DNA of 64,000 bases from Nonomuraea sp. SYSU D8015 (GCF_008065375.1 NZ_VJYI01000003.1:1-64000); one strand, 5' to 3'; shown: positions 8,691-18,252, numbered from the stretch's first letter. Notes: a model not told the origin generated them from the letters alone. Program-made: numbers and translations.

Positions 8691-9941
8691 CTACCAGGTC
8701 AGGTGGGCCAGATCGTAGCGGGCGACCTGCTCGCCCAGCCGGATGCCGGTCTCGTCGGAGCTGCGGAAATGGATGCCCGCCCAGACCCGGGCGTTGATCA
8801 CGTCCTGGACGGCCTGTGCCCAGGAGGTGTAGGTGCGGGCGAAGCCCGGCGCGTCCGGCGAGGTGAGCGTCACCGGCCGGGCCGGAGCGGGGCCGAGCAG
8901 CGTGGTCATCACCGTGGCCGCTGCGCCGACATAGCCGTTGTGGCCGCTGGGGTATTCGGGGTTGTCGGGGGCGGGGAAGAGCGACATCCAGGTCGGGTCC
9001 GGCTCGGTGCGCGGGTTGCCGTCGGCGCCGGCCTGCCGGATCGCGGTGACCGGGCGCCAGAAGAGGTGGGCGTACTTGGCGTCGTATACCGCGTTGTAGG
9101 CATCGCCCGTGACGGCGTGGAAGGTCGCCAGCAGCCGGGCGCTGTCGCGGATCGAGCGGTTTGAGCCGTCGGTCAGGACCTGGCGCAGGATCTGGGTCCA
9201 GCTGGACAGGATCCCCGGCCGGTACAGCAGCGCGATGTTGGTCTGCCAGGCGGTGCGGACCGTGCTGTCCGCGCGGCCGTAGGCCTTGGTCTCGGCGAAG
9301 TCGCGGGCGTACCGGGCGGAGGTGAGGGGCACGGGAGGTCCGGGCCGGAAGCGGTCGGAGCGGCCGAGGATGAAGGGCTTGCCCTTGCCCTGACCAGCCT
9401 GGGTTGCCGGGTTTAACGCGGGCGGGGTGGGCTGCCAGATCCCTGGGGCGGCCGGGGGCGGGGTGAACGGCTCGTTGACCGAGGCCGGGTCCAGGCCGTC
9501 CCCGGCCCGTTCGGCCAAGACCTTGGCGGCGGCGATGCGGCCTGCCTGGACGCCGCCCGCTTTGGCGGGGCCGTCGGGAAGGCGGGTGAGGGTGGAGTTC
9601 AGCGCCGCATCGAGCTCGCTCTTGCGGTGCGGCACGATCGAGGCCAGCGAGTCGTGCACGGCGGAGGCAAGGGCAGCCTCGGCGAAGACGCCGTCTTTGC
9701 GCGAGCCGATCGCGCGACTGGCGGCGACCCAGCTGATCACCCAGGTGCGGATGTTGGTGATCTGTGTGGGTGCGGCCATGGACGCATTGGTCTGGTCGAA
9801 CCACTCCAGTACGGTGTCGAGTCCTGGCTTGGTGCCGGTTGTGGATCGAGCCGGCGCCGCGGTGGCCGACACGAGCAGCGCGATGCCCAGTGCGACGGCT
9901 AAGAGGCGTAAGGGAAATCGGGTGGTCCGGTGGCTGGTCAC
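8691..9941 (-). CDS. secreted vanadium-haloperoxidase/PAP2-family protein
   Basis: A 416-residue protein starting GTG behind GGGAGG. An N-terminal signal peptide is clear (FPLRLLAVALGIALLVSATA, cleavage after APA). The C-terminal third carries the vanadium/phosphate pocket of the PAP2/vanadium-dependent haloperoxidase superfamily. These are KYAHLFWRPVTAIR, then YPSGHNGYVGAA (PSGH motif) and, near the C terminus, ARVWAGIHFRSSDETG with the final His. The arrangement fits bacterial secreted vanadium chloroperoxidase-like proteins, which either oxidise halides or act as acid phosphatases; sequence alone does not decide. It is a single gene with no operon partner. Confidence 0.8.
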   Translation of the reverse strand: MTSHRTTRFPLRLLAVALGIALLVSATAAPARSTTGTKPGLDTVLEWFDQTNASMAAPTQITNIRTWVISWVAASRAIGSRKDGVFAEAALASAVHDSLASIVPHRKSELDAALNSTLTRLPDGPAKAGGVQAGRIAAAKVLAERAGDGLDPASVNEPFTPPPAAPGIWQPTPPALNPATQAGQGKGKPFILGRSDRFRPGPPVPLTSARYARDFAETKAYGRADSTVRTAWQTNIALLYRPGILSSWTQILRQVLTDGSNRSIRDSARLLATFHAVTGDAYNAVYDAKYAHLFWRPVTAIRQAGADGNPRTEPDPTWMSLFPAPDNPEYPSGHNGYVGAAATVMTTLLGPAPARPVTLTSPDAPGFARTYTSWAQAVQDVINARVWAGIHFRSSDETGIRLGEQVARYDLAHLTW

Positions 9942-10235
9942 ATGCCCTCCCAGAGGCTACGAACGACAGTCCATACCGCGATTCCGTCCTGGAGTGTAGG
10001 CAGGGCGTAAGACCGGCCGGCAAACGGCGCCGTTCCATTGGGTTGCGGGACCGTCCCGACCGACGCCCGCACCCTCGCGCGCCTGACCGCGGTGACCGGC
10101 CGGCACGTCGGGGTCGGCCGCCGCACGGCCGCCGGCCGCGAGCCCCGTCATCGCGGAGGAACGGGCTCGGCTGGCCGGTCTGGACTCCGGCCGCTGCCCC
10201 TGGGCCAAGAAACCGATCTATGTAGATATCTTTCA
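9942..10235. other. interval upstream of M23 peptidase
   Basis: About 290 bases with no convincing gene. A short plus-strand frame ending ARLAGLDSGRCPWAKKPIYV... with a stop near 10237 looks coding-like and could be the 3' tail of a lost gene. It leads directly into the promoter of the M23 peptidase. Confidence 0.3.
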
Positions 10236-10264
10236 TTGATGTTCGCATGTTGGTTAAATATTTT
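10236..10264 (+). promoter_or_regulatory. sigma70-type promoter for M23 peptidase
   Basis: TTGATG (10236-10241), a 17-base spacer, then TATTTT (10259-10264), in an AT-rich island unusual for this DNA. The peptidase GTG lies 38 bases downstream with GGAGGG between. Confidence 0.5.
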
Positions 10265-10302
10265 CGCCCGCGCTTCCCCTCAACCCCCGGAGGGACCAGC
10301 TC

Positions 10303-11265
10303 GTGAAAATCATCACTCTGTTATCGGCCGCCGTCGTGGCGGCCTCTCTGGTTCTGGTCGGCACCGTGGCGCCCGCGGCGGCCGCGACCACCACGGTCGA
10401 CAACGCCACCGCCGGACGATTCATCGCCGGCGCCGACTGGGGCACATCGACATGGTCCACGCAGCGGTACGGCGCGGACTACCGGTTCGCGACACCCAAC
10501 GCCGTCGCGAGCGACGCCGCCTGGTTCAAGGCGTCGATCGCAGCAGCTGGAGCTCACCTGGTCGAGGTCTGGTACCCGGCGGACCCCGGCTACAACAGCG
10601 CCACCCCGTTCATGGTGGCGACCACCGACGGCACCCGCACCGTGGTCGTCGACCAGCGGGCCAACGGTGGCCGCTGGGTCAGTCTCGGCACGTTCACCCT
10701 GGCCGCCGGCGACTACAACGTGGTCGGCGTCAGCCGCTGGACCAGCCAGCCCGGCTACGTCGTGGCCGACGCCGTCCGGATCACCTCGTCCACCGGAGCG
10801 GTCTCGTTCTCGCTCCCCCTTCCGCGCAACGCGCTGCCGCGCAGCGAGTACGACGACCCGCACCACGACTATCCCGCGATCGACCTCCCGGTCGGCACCG
10901 GCACCCCGGCATACGCGGTGCGCGCCGGCACGGTGACGATCATCGACGACAGCCTGTGCGGGCGCGGCATGAACCTGACGGGAACCGACGGGGCCATCTA
11001 CACGTACTGCCACTTCTCATCGTGGTCGGTCTCCAACGGCGCGTCGGTCGGCGCCGGGCAACAGATCGGGCTGACCGGCAACACCGGCAACTCGACCGGT
11101 CCGCATCTGCACTTCGGCATCCGCACCGGCAGCACCCGGCGGTGCCCGCAGAACTTCCTGCTGGCCATCTACGACGGCGCCACCCCGCCCGCGGCGAGCA
11201 GCCTGCCCACCACGGGCTGCTTCTACGCCAGCCGGTCGACAGAGCCGGTCATTCCGCTCGGCTAA
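10303..11265 (+). CDS. secreted M23-type peptidase with golvesin-like domain
   Basis: A 320-residue exported protein from a GTG start behind GGAGGG. Signal peptide at residues 1-27 (MKIITLLSAAVVAASLVLVG ... APAAAA). Residues 30-165 match the golvesin/xanthan-lyase C-terminal-like beta domain (TVDNATAGRFIAGADW ... WYPADPGYNS ... VVVDQRANGGRWVSLGTF ... GYVVADAVRI), usually carbohydrate or wall binding. Residues 180-290 are an M23 LytM-like fold (HHDYPAIDLPVGTGTPAYAV, then GPHLHFG, the HxH zinc motif). M23 enzymes cut peptidoglycan cross-bridges. The binding domain precedes the catalytic domain, as in secreted lysins. Its own promoter lies just upstream. Confidence 0.85.
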   Translation: MKIITLLSAAVVAASLVLVGTVAPAAAATTTVDNATAGRFIAGADWGTSTWSTQRYGADYRFATPNAVASDAAWFKASIAAAGAHLVEVWYPADPGYNSATPFMVATTDGTRTVVVDQRANGGRWVSLGTFTLAAGDYNVVGVSRWTSQPGYVVADAVRITSSTGAVSFSLPLPRNALPRSEYDDPHHDYPAIDLPVGTGTPAYAVRAGTVTIIDDSLCGRGMNLTGTDGAIYTYCHFSSWSVSNGASVGAGQQIGLTGNTGNSTGPHLHFGIRTGSTRRCPQNFLLAIYDGATPPAASSLPTTGCFYASRSTEPVIPLG

Positions 11266-11368
11266 GGGCGTCACCGGCCGGCCCGCCGGCGCCCGAGCAA
11301 TGATTCCAACGGATGAAAAATCAGCTGTTCGGCCGCGCAGCGGTGGCGAGGGTGTCCTAAATCCGTAA

Positions 11369-11665
11369 GTGAACACCCTCGCCGCCGCAGACACCGAACC
11401 GGTGACGCTCGCGGTGCTGTCGCTGCTGCTCGGCCTCACCTCCGAGCGGCGCCGGCCGCGCCATGCCCGCGCACCCGCTCTGCCTGTCCCCTACCTGCCC
11501 GGCCATTCCGGCTACAACAAGCGCCTGCGCTTGTCTGGTGCTCCGCCTGAGCCGCATCCTGACCCGGCACACCTCGCTGTGGAGCGACGATGTCCGGGTG
11601 GCCGGCTCCACACCCGGTGCACTCCCAAACGCCCCGGCTCACGGACAGGAACTGCCTGCCAACGG
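11369..11665 (+). mobile_element. transposase remnant (IS982/IS5-like), frameshifted
   Basis: Two adjacent frames together give GHSGYNKRLR, then LVLRLSRILTRHTSLWSDDV and VAGSTPG. This resembles the GYNKRLR...RHTDLWxDDVxVxDSTPV block of actinomycete IS982-like DDE transposases. The frame breaks after YNKRLR, and the 5' and 3' parts are gone. No terminal inverted repeats were found. An inactive fragment, lying directly against an MFS remnant. Confidence 0.5.
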
Positions 11666-11689
11666 CTGCTCGGCGGTTGCTCGTGCGCG

Positions 11690-11999
11690 GCCAAGCCCGG
11701 CGAGGCCACCGGGGTCAACGCCCTCATCCGGTCGGTGGGTTCCCCGCTCGGCAGCCCGGTGATCGCCAGCATCCTCGCGCACAGCGGTCACCGCGTCGAA
11801 CCCGCTGCCCACTGAGCACGCCTACACGGGGTCCTTCCTCGTCGGCGGTGCAGGCGCTCTGATCGCCGCGGCCGTCACGCTGCTCATCGCCCGCCCGCGA
11901 CACCACGCCCAAGTGCCGGCCTTGGAGGAGGCCGGTGCCGCCGCTCCGCTTCCCGAGCCCGCCCGCACCACCGACGACAACGGCAAACCGCACACTTGA
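11690..11999 (+). pseudogene. 3' end of EmrB/QacA-type MFS exporter
   Basis: GEATGVNALIRSVGSPLGSP followed by VIASILAHSG is a conserved late-helix signature of 14-helix drug exporters. The frame then shifts, and the last membrane helix (TGSFLVGGAGALIAAAVTLL) with a short polar tail continues in the next frame to 11999. The 5' two-thirds of the gene are missing, replaced by the transposase fragment. A TetR remnant follows, the usual partner of such exporters. Confidence 0.6.
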
Positions 12000-12014
12000 G
12001 CCCATGCACACGCC

Positions 12015-12290
12015 ATGAGCGTGCACGGTCCCTGTCCGGGGGACGAGCACGGTACGGACTGGTCCGGCCACCGCACCGACGCCCGCCGTAACCACGAGCG
12101 CATCGCCGCCGCGGCCCTCCAGCTTCGCCCGCGTGGCCGCAGGTCTGGTCGAGCTTGCGACCGTCGGTCACGGTGAGCCTGTTGCGGCATACCTAGACTT
12201 CTTTGGTTTCGGTCGCATAGATGCCACCGCCCTGGCGTGTCCTTATATCAGGCCGACAGCGGTGCTCACCGGGGGGCGGCCAGGGGCGCT
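12015..12290 (+). pseudogene. TetR-family regulator remnant
   Basis: From ATG 12015 the frame reads TDARRNHERIAAAALQL, the first helix of a TetR DNA-binding domain. Codons for the rest of the helix-turn-helix are missing, and a frame change leads into VAAGLVELATVGHGEPVAAY. It follows the MFS remnant as in intact exporter-regulator pairs. Non-functional. Confidence 0.4.
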
Positions 12291-12449
12291 TGATCACGAC
12301 CTCTGAGCGGCAGATCTGAACAAGCGGCCGGAACCGTGCGTCTACCTGTTTGCGACCTTATGCGTTGTTGCACTTATTAATTAACAGGAGCGGAGTTGCG
12401 ACGGTTGTGAAAACGGCACCCGGGCCACGCCCGGTGCCTCGGCCGGTCT

Positions 12450-12740
12450 CCGCACGGCCGGAACCCGAAGCCACGAGATCTCGACGGTCTCCCCAGGGTG
12501 GATCGACGGGCTGCGGATCGTCCGGGAAAGCAGCAACGATCCACGCTGCGCCTGGTCGATCGCCTACCCGCAGGCGCCCGGTGCGCAGGCGTTCACCGAG
12601 GCGCTGCGCACGACGGTGGAGAAGCGGCGGTCCGACTTCCTCGGCGTAGCGCCACCACCCGCTGGTACGACGGCAAGACGCGCGAGATTGTGCCCGCGGC
12701 TATCGCTTCGAGACCGTCGCCCGCCAGTTGATCGGCAAGG
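12450..12740 (+). pseudogene. degraded fragment, unrecognised
   Basis: The plus frames read VSPGWIDGLRIVRESSNDPR, then AYPQAPGAQAFTEALRTTVE and, after a frame change, WYDGKTREIVPAA. The WYDGKTxEIVPAA ending resembles extracytoplasmic domains of some secreted actinomycete proteins, but I cannot name the family. There is no start and several frame changes. Confidence 0.3.
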
Positions 12741-13237
12741 AGGTATCCCGCTCACGAACGGTCTTCAGCGGTCCGGCGTCGGCGGCGTGTGTCCGGCCTT
12801 CGTGGATCATGGTGACCAACACGTCGCACCATTCTTCGCCCGCCTGCGGAGCCTGAGGGGATGGTGTGGTGACCTCGGCGGCGTGGCCGACTGCCATCTG
12901 GATCTGCTGAAGGCCGTCATAGGCCCACTCCACACGCCACCCGGGCCAGGTGCGGGCGAGTGAGTGTGGCCAGGGCCGCGAGCCGGTAGCTCTGATCGCC
13001 GCCGCAGTGGCAGAAGAACAGCAGTCTGCCGTTCGTCATGGTCGATCAGGCATGCGCCGTAGCATTCGGCCTCCCGCATCCATGAGCTCTCCTCGCGCTG
13101 GCGGCGGGCGAACCGGATTGCCGGTTCGGGGCCGGGCAGAAGTCGAGTTCGAGGTGGTGGGCGCCCCATTGCGAGTTGTAGAGCCCGAAAGTGCCGTCCT
13201 GCAGAGTGGCATAGTGTGCGCGACTTCCCATGGCCAT
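12730..13237 (-). pseudogene. broken conserved hypothetical gene
   Basis: The minus strand starts MGSRAHYATLQDGTFGLYNS with QWGAHHLELDFCPAP, changes frame to REESSWMREAECYGACLIDH, then changes again to EWAYDGLQQIQMAVG. Actinomycetes encode an uncharacterised protein family with the start MGSRANYVxxxDGxxxLYYSHWGAxxLxLDLLPGP and the same later blocks. The order is preserved but the frame is broken at least twice. Function of the intact family is unknown to me. Confidence 0.5.
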
Positions 13238-13426
13238 ACCGAATTTGAGGCGTCACTGACTGTGAGGGCTGTTTCGAAAATCACATGCTGGGCATCGCGC
13301 TGGGCCCGAGGCTCGGCGCCGTACGGCCAACGGTAGGCGTCGGTCACGAGGCTGCGGCCCAGGCCCGTGACGGCCGGTGCGAGCGCGGGCACGGCCGCCG
13401 GGCGCGGCACGATCAGCGTCACACGG

Positions 13427-13475
13427 GCAGCATCACTCGGGCAGCATCACTCGGGCAGCACGATCAGTATCACTC
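13427..13475. repeat. short tandem repeat
   Basis: The 14-base unit CGGGCAGCATCACT is repeated about two and a half times, with a diverged copy (CACTCGAGCAG) shortly after. It lies in non-coding decayed DNA just before the ddl promoter region. Confidence 0.5.
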
Positions 13476-13669
13476 GAGCAGAGGGTCGGAGCGTCCAGGA
13501 TCGGCCCGGTCGCGGCACACCGCGGGTGCGCTTTGGTCAGGAACTGGACAGCGAATGGCCTGGCAACTGGTCAGGCGAAGAGCCGACACTCGGCAGGCCG
13601 GTCCTGCGACGGCGAACACCGAGCCGCTAGCGGCGCTGTCTCCATGCCACTGAGGAAGGCTGATCGATC

Positions 13670-14626
13670 GTGAGTGAACGCGTACGCGTGGCTGTGCTGG
13701 CGGGTGGGCCGTCCGCCGAGCATGAGGTGTCGCTGCAGTCGGCGCAGGCCGTGCTCGATGCTCTGCCGAAGGATCGGTACGAGCCCGTCGCCGTCATCAT
13801 CGACCGGCAGGGCAGGTGGCCGGTGGAGCTGCGACGCGATCTGGCGGACGTCGTCTTTCCCGTGCTGCACGGGCCGTTCGGCGAGGACGGCGTCGTCCAG
13901 GGGCACCTGGAGACGCTGGGCATCCCGTACGTGGGCTGCGGCGTCCTGGCCTCGGCCGTGGCCATGAACAAGGTCGCGATGCGGCGCGCGTTCCTGGCGG
14001 AGGGCATCCCCGTCACCCCGCACGTGTGGTTCACCGAGCACGAATGGCGCACCACCACCGACCACTGGGCTCTGGTGAAGTCGCTCGACTGGCCGATGTA
14101 CGTCAAACCGGCCAGCATGGGCTCCTCCATCGGCATCTCACGTGTCACCTCCATGGAGGAGCTGCGCGCGGGCGTGGAGCTGGCGCTGACCTACGACCGA
14201 GTGATCGTCGTCGAGCAGGGCGTGACGGCCCGCGAGCTCATCTGCGGCGTGCTCGGCGGCCATGACACGCCGGACGTCTCGGTGCCCGGCGAGCTGATCG
14301 TGCCCGGCGACTGGCTCGACTACGAGGCGAAATACCTCAGCCAGGCCGAGATCGCCACCATCCCGGCCGCGCTGCCGGAGCGCGTGGCCGAGGACGTGCG
14401 CGAGCTGTCCCTGCGCGCCTTCCGGGCGATCGGCGGCTACGGCCTGTCCCGGGTGGACTTCCTCTACGAGGAGGACACCGGACGCCTGTACGTGCTGGAG
14501 ATCAACACCATGCCGGGCTTCACCTCGCGTTCCGTCTACGCCAGGGCCTGGGCCGCGACCGGTGTCCCGTACCCGGACCTGCTGCGCCGCCTCATCGACC
14601 TCGCGTTCGCCAGGAGCGGCTCATGA
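13670..14626 (+). CDS. ddl: D-alanine--D-alanine ligase
   Basis: A 318-residue ATP-grasp enzyme joining two D-alanines for the peptidoglycan stem peptide, in the cytoplasm. Visible: N-terminal VAVLAGGPSAEHEVSLQSA, PVLHGPFGEDGVVQGHLETL, the ATP-grasp core VKPASMGSSIGISRV, and the C-terminal metal site LYVLEINTMPGFTS. The omega-loop reads DYEAKYL with a tyrosine, as in D-Ala-D-Ala ligases; VanA-type D-Ala-D-Lac ligases have a different loop with histidine. So it probably does not make vancomycin-resistant depsipeptide. GAGGAAGG precedes the GTG. Its stop overlaps the murF start (ATGA). Being away from a division/wall cluster and near vanY suggests a second, dedicated copy. Confidence 0.9.
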   Translation: MSERVRVAVLAGGPSAEHEVSLQSAQAVLDALPKDRYEPVAVIIDRQGRWPVELRRDLADVVFPVLHGPFGEDGVVQGHLETLGIPYVGCGVLASAVAMNKVAMRRAFLAEGIPVTPHVWFTEHEWRTTTDHWALVKSLDWPMYVKPASMGSSIGISRVTSMEELRAGVELALTYDRVIVVEQGVTARELICGVLGGHDTPDVSVPGELIVPGDWLDYEAKYLSQAEIATIPAALPERVAEDVRELSLRAFRAIGGYGLSRVDFLYEEDTGRLYVLEINTMPGFTSRSVYARAWAATGVPYPDLLRRLIDLAFARSGS

Positions 14627-16002
14627 TCCCCATGACGCTGGACAAGATCGCGCAGGTCGTCGGCGCTAGCCTGCACGACGTGCGCGACCCGCAGGCGCTG
14701 GTGACGGCGCCCTCAGCGGTCGACTCCCGCGAGGTGGTGCCTGGCGGCCTGTTCGCCGCGACGGTCGGCGCCAACGTCGACGGTCACGACTACGCGGCCG
14801 GTGCCATCGCGGCCGGCGCCGTCGCCGTGCTGGCCTCAAGGCCCGTCGGCGTGCCCGCCCTCGTGGTCGAGGACGTCCAGCTCGCGCTCGGCCTGCTCGC
14901 CAAGCACCTGCTCGAGCACATCAGCCCGGCCGTGATCGGCCTGACCGGCTCCGTGGGCAAGACCACGACCAAGGACCTGCTGGCCCAGGTGCTCGAACGG
15001 CACGCCGCGACGGTCGCCACCGACAGGTCGTTCAACAACGAGCTCGGGCTGCCGCTCACGGTGCTGCGTGCCGATGCGACCACGCGATACCTGGTGCTGG
15101 AAATGGGTGCGGGCCGGAAGGGCGACCTGACGTATCTGACCGGGCTCGCACCACCTCAGGTGGGGTTGGTGCTCAATGTCGGCACCGCGCACGTAGAGCG
15201 TATGGGAGGCGGGCTGGCCGACGTGGCCGAGGCCAAAGGCGAGCTGGTCGAGGCACTTCCGGCGGACGGGTTCGCACTGCTCAACGCCGACGACCCGTAC
15301 GTCATGGGCATGGCCGGCCGCACCAGAGCCCAGATCCTGTTGTACGGCAGGTCAGCGAAGGCGGCGGTGCGAGCCGAACACGAGCGGATGGACGACCGCG
15401 CGCGAACCGCGTTCGAGTTGGTGACACCCTCCGGCCGCGCCCCGGTCGAGCTCGACCTCATAGGCGAGCACCAGGTGAGCAACGCCCTGGCCGCCGCCGC
15501 CGTCGCCACCGCACTCGGCCTGGGAGTCGCCGAGATCGCCGACGGGCTGAACGCCGCACGGCGGCGCTCCGCGGGTCGGCTGGAGATCGTCGAACGACCT
15601 GACGGCGTCACCATCGTCAACGACGCCTACAACGCCAACCCCGAATCCATGCGGGCCGGGCTGCGGGCGGTGAAGGCCCTGGCCGGCACCCGTCGTACCG
15701 TCGCGGTGCTCGGCGCGATGGGGCAGCAGGCGGACGCCTCCCGCGCCCGGCACGCGGAGATGGGCCGGCTCGTCGCCGACCTCCGCTTCGACGTGCTGAT
15801 CACGGTCGGAGCAGGGGACCCGCTCGCGATGGCGGAGGCGGCGGAGTCCTCGAACCGGGGCGTGGCCGTCCACACCGCCGAGGACGTGGCCGGGGCCGTC
15901 AGGCTGGCCACCGCGCTGCTCGAACCGGGAGACGTGGTGTTCGTCAAGGCCTCCAGCGAGATCGGGCTCGGTGCCTGCGCCCGTGCGCTGGCCGGCGCCT
16001 GA
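14623..16002 (+). CDS. murF: UDP-MurNAc-tripeptide--D-Ala-D-Ala ligase
   Basis: A 459-residue Mur ligase that adds the D-Ala-D-Ala dipeptide to the UDP-MurNAc-tripeptide. N-terminal UDP-binding domain: DSREVVPGGLFAA, HDYAAGAIAAGAV. ATP-binding: GLTGSVGKTTTKDLL. Central domain: FNNELGLPLTVL, LEMGAGRKGDL, NVGTAHVERMGG. C-terminal domain: RLEIVERPDGVTIVNDAYNA, NPESMRAGL. Length is normal. It overlaps ddl by four bases, so the two products are made together and act in sequence. Glycopeptide-producer clusters carry similar extra murF genes. Confidence 0.9.
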   Translation: MIPMTLDKIAQVVGASLHDVRDPQALVTAPSAVDSREVVPGGLFAATVGANVDGHDYAAGAIAAGAVAVLASRPVGVPALVVEDVQLALGLLAKHLLEHISPAVIGLTGSVGKTTTKDLLAQVLERHAATVATDRSFNNELGLPLTVLRADATTRYLVLEMGAGRKGDLTYLTGLAPPQVGLVLNVGTAHVERMGGGLADVAEAKGELVEALPADGFALLNADDPYVMGMAGRTRAQILLYGRSAKAAVRAEHERMDDRARTAFELVTPSGRAPVELDLIGEHQVSNALAAAAVATALGLGVAEIADGLNAARRRSAGRLEIVERPDGVTIVNDAYNANPESMRAGLRAVKALAGTRRTVAVLGAMGQQADASRARHAEMGRLVADLRFDVLITVGAGDPLAMAEAAESSNRGVAVHTAEDVAGAVRLATALLEPGDVVFVKASSEIGLGACARALAGA

Positions 16003-16188
16003 CCGTTGGCACATCGCCGAAGGCCCCTAGTGACGACGTGGAGCGGGCGGTGACCGTGCCCGCCGCGTGAGCAGCGGGAACTGGTCCATCGTGCGATCTC
16101 CGGCGAACCGGTGCGTGGGGTGCTCCGGGAATCGTCCGGCTCAGCGTGGGCACCCTGCGGCGCCGCCGCGCCGGCACGATGTGGCGGC

Positions 16189-18252
16189 TCACGTGGATCG
16201 GTACGCCGGTGCGTTGGTGCCATACAGCTCCCGGCGCCAAAGGTCGGCGCAGACACGTTCGATGCCGGCCGTCAGATGGCGGCGGTAGGTGGTGAAAGGG
16301 AGGCCCAGTCGTTCCGCGGCCAGCCCCTGGTTGGGCGTGCTGCGGAGGAAGGTGACGGACAGCGCCCGGTGGAACTTGACCGCCCGCGGATCCTCACGCA
16401 GATCGTCGACCGCCTGGCGGAGCAGGTCACCCAGTGCCGTGGCAGGATCCTGCCCGGCCCGCTCGGCGATCAGCCTGGTGCGCGTCAGCGGGGAAGCGGC
16501 CAGCGCGTCCAGCCGCGACAACTGACGCAACGCCTTGCGTACCGCCTCGGCGAACTCCGCCTGCGACAGCACCGCCAGCTCCGCCGTCGCGGCACTCGGG
16601 CCGCCGGCAGGCCCCGCGACGAGCAGCCGGTTCATCCGCTCCAGCCACGCCTGCGCCGGCACCGCGCGCCAGTCATGAACGAACAGGGTGTACGCGTCAT
16701 CCCCCGGCCGCGGCTGCTCGGAGATGTCACGCATCCCGTAATGCCGTAAACGCTCCACCCACGCGTGGTTCGGGTGCCGTATCTCGATATATGACCATGC
16801 CATCCGCTCGGACCGCAAACAATTGCCGATCACTCGCCACTGGATCACATCCATCACCGGCGAGTCTTCGCGATACTGCGGCAGCACCCAGTGCCGGCCG
16901 ACCGCCAAATGTTCACCGGCGCGCAACGGCGTGGTGGCACGCGCATGCGCCCACGCCATGGCCACGATGGGATCGGCCGTCAGCTCCTCCTCATCGAGTT
17001 CCGCCAACCGCAACCACGCGGAGAAGGCCACGGGCTCGCCGGTTTCGGTCCGCCGGTACAGCCGGAACGCCTCCGGCTGACGTACGGCCCAGAAGGCGGC
17101 GCAGCCCGCGGACGCCGCACCCTCCGCCGCCGTCGCCACCCGGACCAGCGTGCCGGCATCCTCCTCCCGCAACACCTCTTCCCGGAACTCGCCCTCGTCG
17201 TGGCGGCCGTGGACATCGGCCGGCGCCCCGTTGTCGCGATGCAGGTAGAGCAGTGCCGCCACCGCGCCGGGCAGGTCAACATCGCTCGCCGTGCGCACCC
17301 TCTCCGCCAGATGCGCATGAATGCGGTCGTGCATCACCGCGTACCCTTCGGGATCCCGCCATCGCAGGTCCGCCTCCAGCACCTCCCGCACCACGTCATG
17401 CGGAAAGAGCCCGAGGCTGGTCGACTCCACGAACGGCAGCCGCCGCAACCACCGGAACAACGTCCCGGCGTCCTCCGGCAAGGCCGCCCGCAGCAGGTTC
17501 TCCGTCGTCATGTACGCATGCGCGCAGATCTCCAGAGCATGCCGATGCGCCGCCGAAGGCAACTCGCCCACCAGCTGATCCAGCAACGTGGCCACCACGT
17601 CCTGATTCGGCATCCACCGCCGGCCGGCCGCGCCGTCCTTCACCGCCACGGCCGCCCCCAGCAGCAGCGCCAGCGGATGACCGCCGGCGAAGGCCAGCAG
17701 CGGCTCGCGCAGCTCGGCCGGCACCCCGCAGGAGTCCATCAGGGCCTGCGCAGCTCCGGCCCGCAGGTCGCGCAGCGGCAGCACCTCCAGCGCGCCCGCC
17801 CATCCCGGATCCGCCTGCCACCGCATATCCGGCGGGTGTCGCCCCGCGATGACCACCAGCGCCCCCATGGGCACCCGCGGCAGGAACCGCTCGCGCAGCC
17901 ATCCCTCCAAGCCCTGAATGCGTTCGAAGTCGTCGACCAGCAGCACCGCGTCCGCGTCATGAAGCACCGGCTCGGCCTCGGCCTCGAACGCCGCCGGCGA
18001 CGGCTCCGACGTGCGCCCGTCCACCAGGGACACCGGCCGCCCCGCCAGGGCGGCCTCGTGAGCGAACCGCCGCAACAAGGCCGACTTCCCGATGCCGCCG
18101 GCACCGTGCACGTAAAGAACGCTGCAGCCGCCGCCGTACAACGCCGCGTTGAAAACCGCGAGCTCTTCCTCCCGCCCGACGAACGCCATGTCGCGCGCTG
18201 CTTGCAGGCGCCGTCCCAGCAATCCGGACTTGTTGTCACTCGCCGGTGACAT
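16189..18252 (-). CDS. STAND-type ATPase regulator
   Basis: A 687-residue protein with an N-terminal NTPase (Walker A HGAGGIGKSALLRRF near residue 52, Walker B AVLLVDDFE near 105), preceded by FVGREEELAVFN. It has a sensor-like region GGHPLALLLGAAV and a long helical repeat region to about 600. The C terminus (FLRSTPNQGLAAERLGLPFT, then TYRRHLTAGIERV) looks like a small HTH of the kind that ends AAA/STAND regulators, but I cannot match it to LuxR. STAND proteins are signal-dependent switches. It lies downstream of vanY on the same strand with a 150-base gap, so co-transcription is possible. Target unknown. Confidence 0.7.
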   Translation of the reverse strand: MSPASDNKSGLLGRRLQAARDMAFVGREEELAVFNAALYGGGCSVLYVHGAGGIGKSALLRRFAHEAALAGRPVSLVDGRTSEPSPAAFEAEAEPVLHDADAVLLVDDFERIQGLEGWLRERFLPRVPMGALVVIAGRHPPDMRWQADPGWAGALEVLPLRDLRAGAAQALMDSCGVPAELREPLLAFAGGHPLALLLGAAVAVKDGAAGRRWMPNQDVVATLLDQLVGELPSAAHRHALEICAHAYMTTENLLRAALPEDAGTLFRWLRRLPFVESTSLGLFPHDVVREVLEADLRWRDPEGYAVMHDRIHAHLAERVRTASDVDLPGAVAALLYLHRDNGAPADVHGRHDEGEFREEVLREEDAGTLVRVATAAEGAASAGCAAFWAVRQPEAFRLYRRTETGEPVAFSAWLRLAELDEEELTADPIVAMAWAHARATTPLRAGEHLAVGRHWVLPQYREDSPVMDVIQWRVIGNCLRSERMAWSYIEIRHPNHAWVERLRHYGMRDISEQPRPGDDAYTLFVHDWRAVPAQAWLERMNRLLVAGPAGGPSAATAELAVLSQAEFAEAVRKALRQLSRLDALAASPLTRTRLIAERAGQDPATALGDLLRQAVDDLREDPRAVKFHRALSVTFLRSTPNQGLAAERLGLPFTTYRRHLTAGIERVCADLWRRELYGTNAPAYRST

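Noticed and set aside
13427..13475. CRISPR array
   Set aside because: Unit too short, spacers absent and only two to three copies; simple tandem repeat.
13670..14626. VanA-type D-Ala-D-Lac ligase
   Set aside because: The omega loop is DYEAKY with Tyr, as in D-Ala-D-Ala ligases, and no vanH or vanX gene is adjacent.
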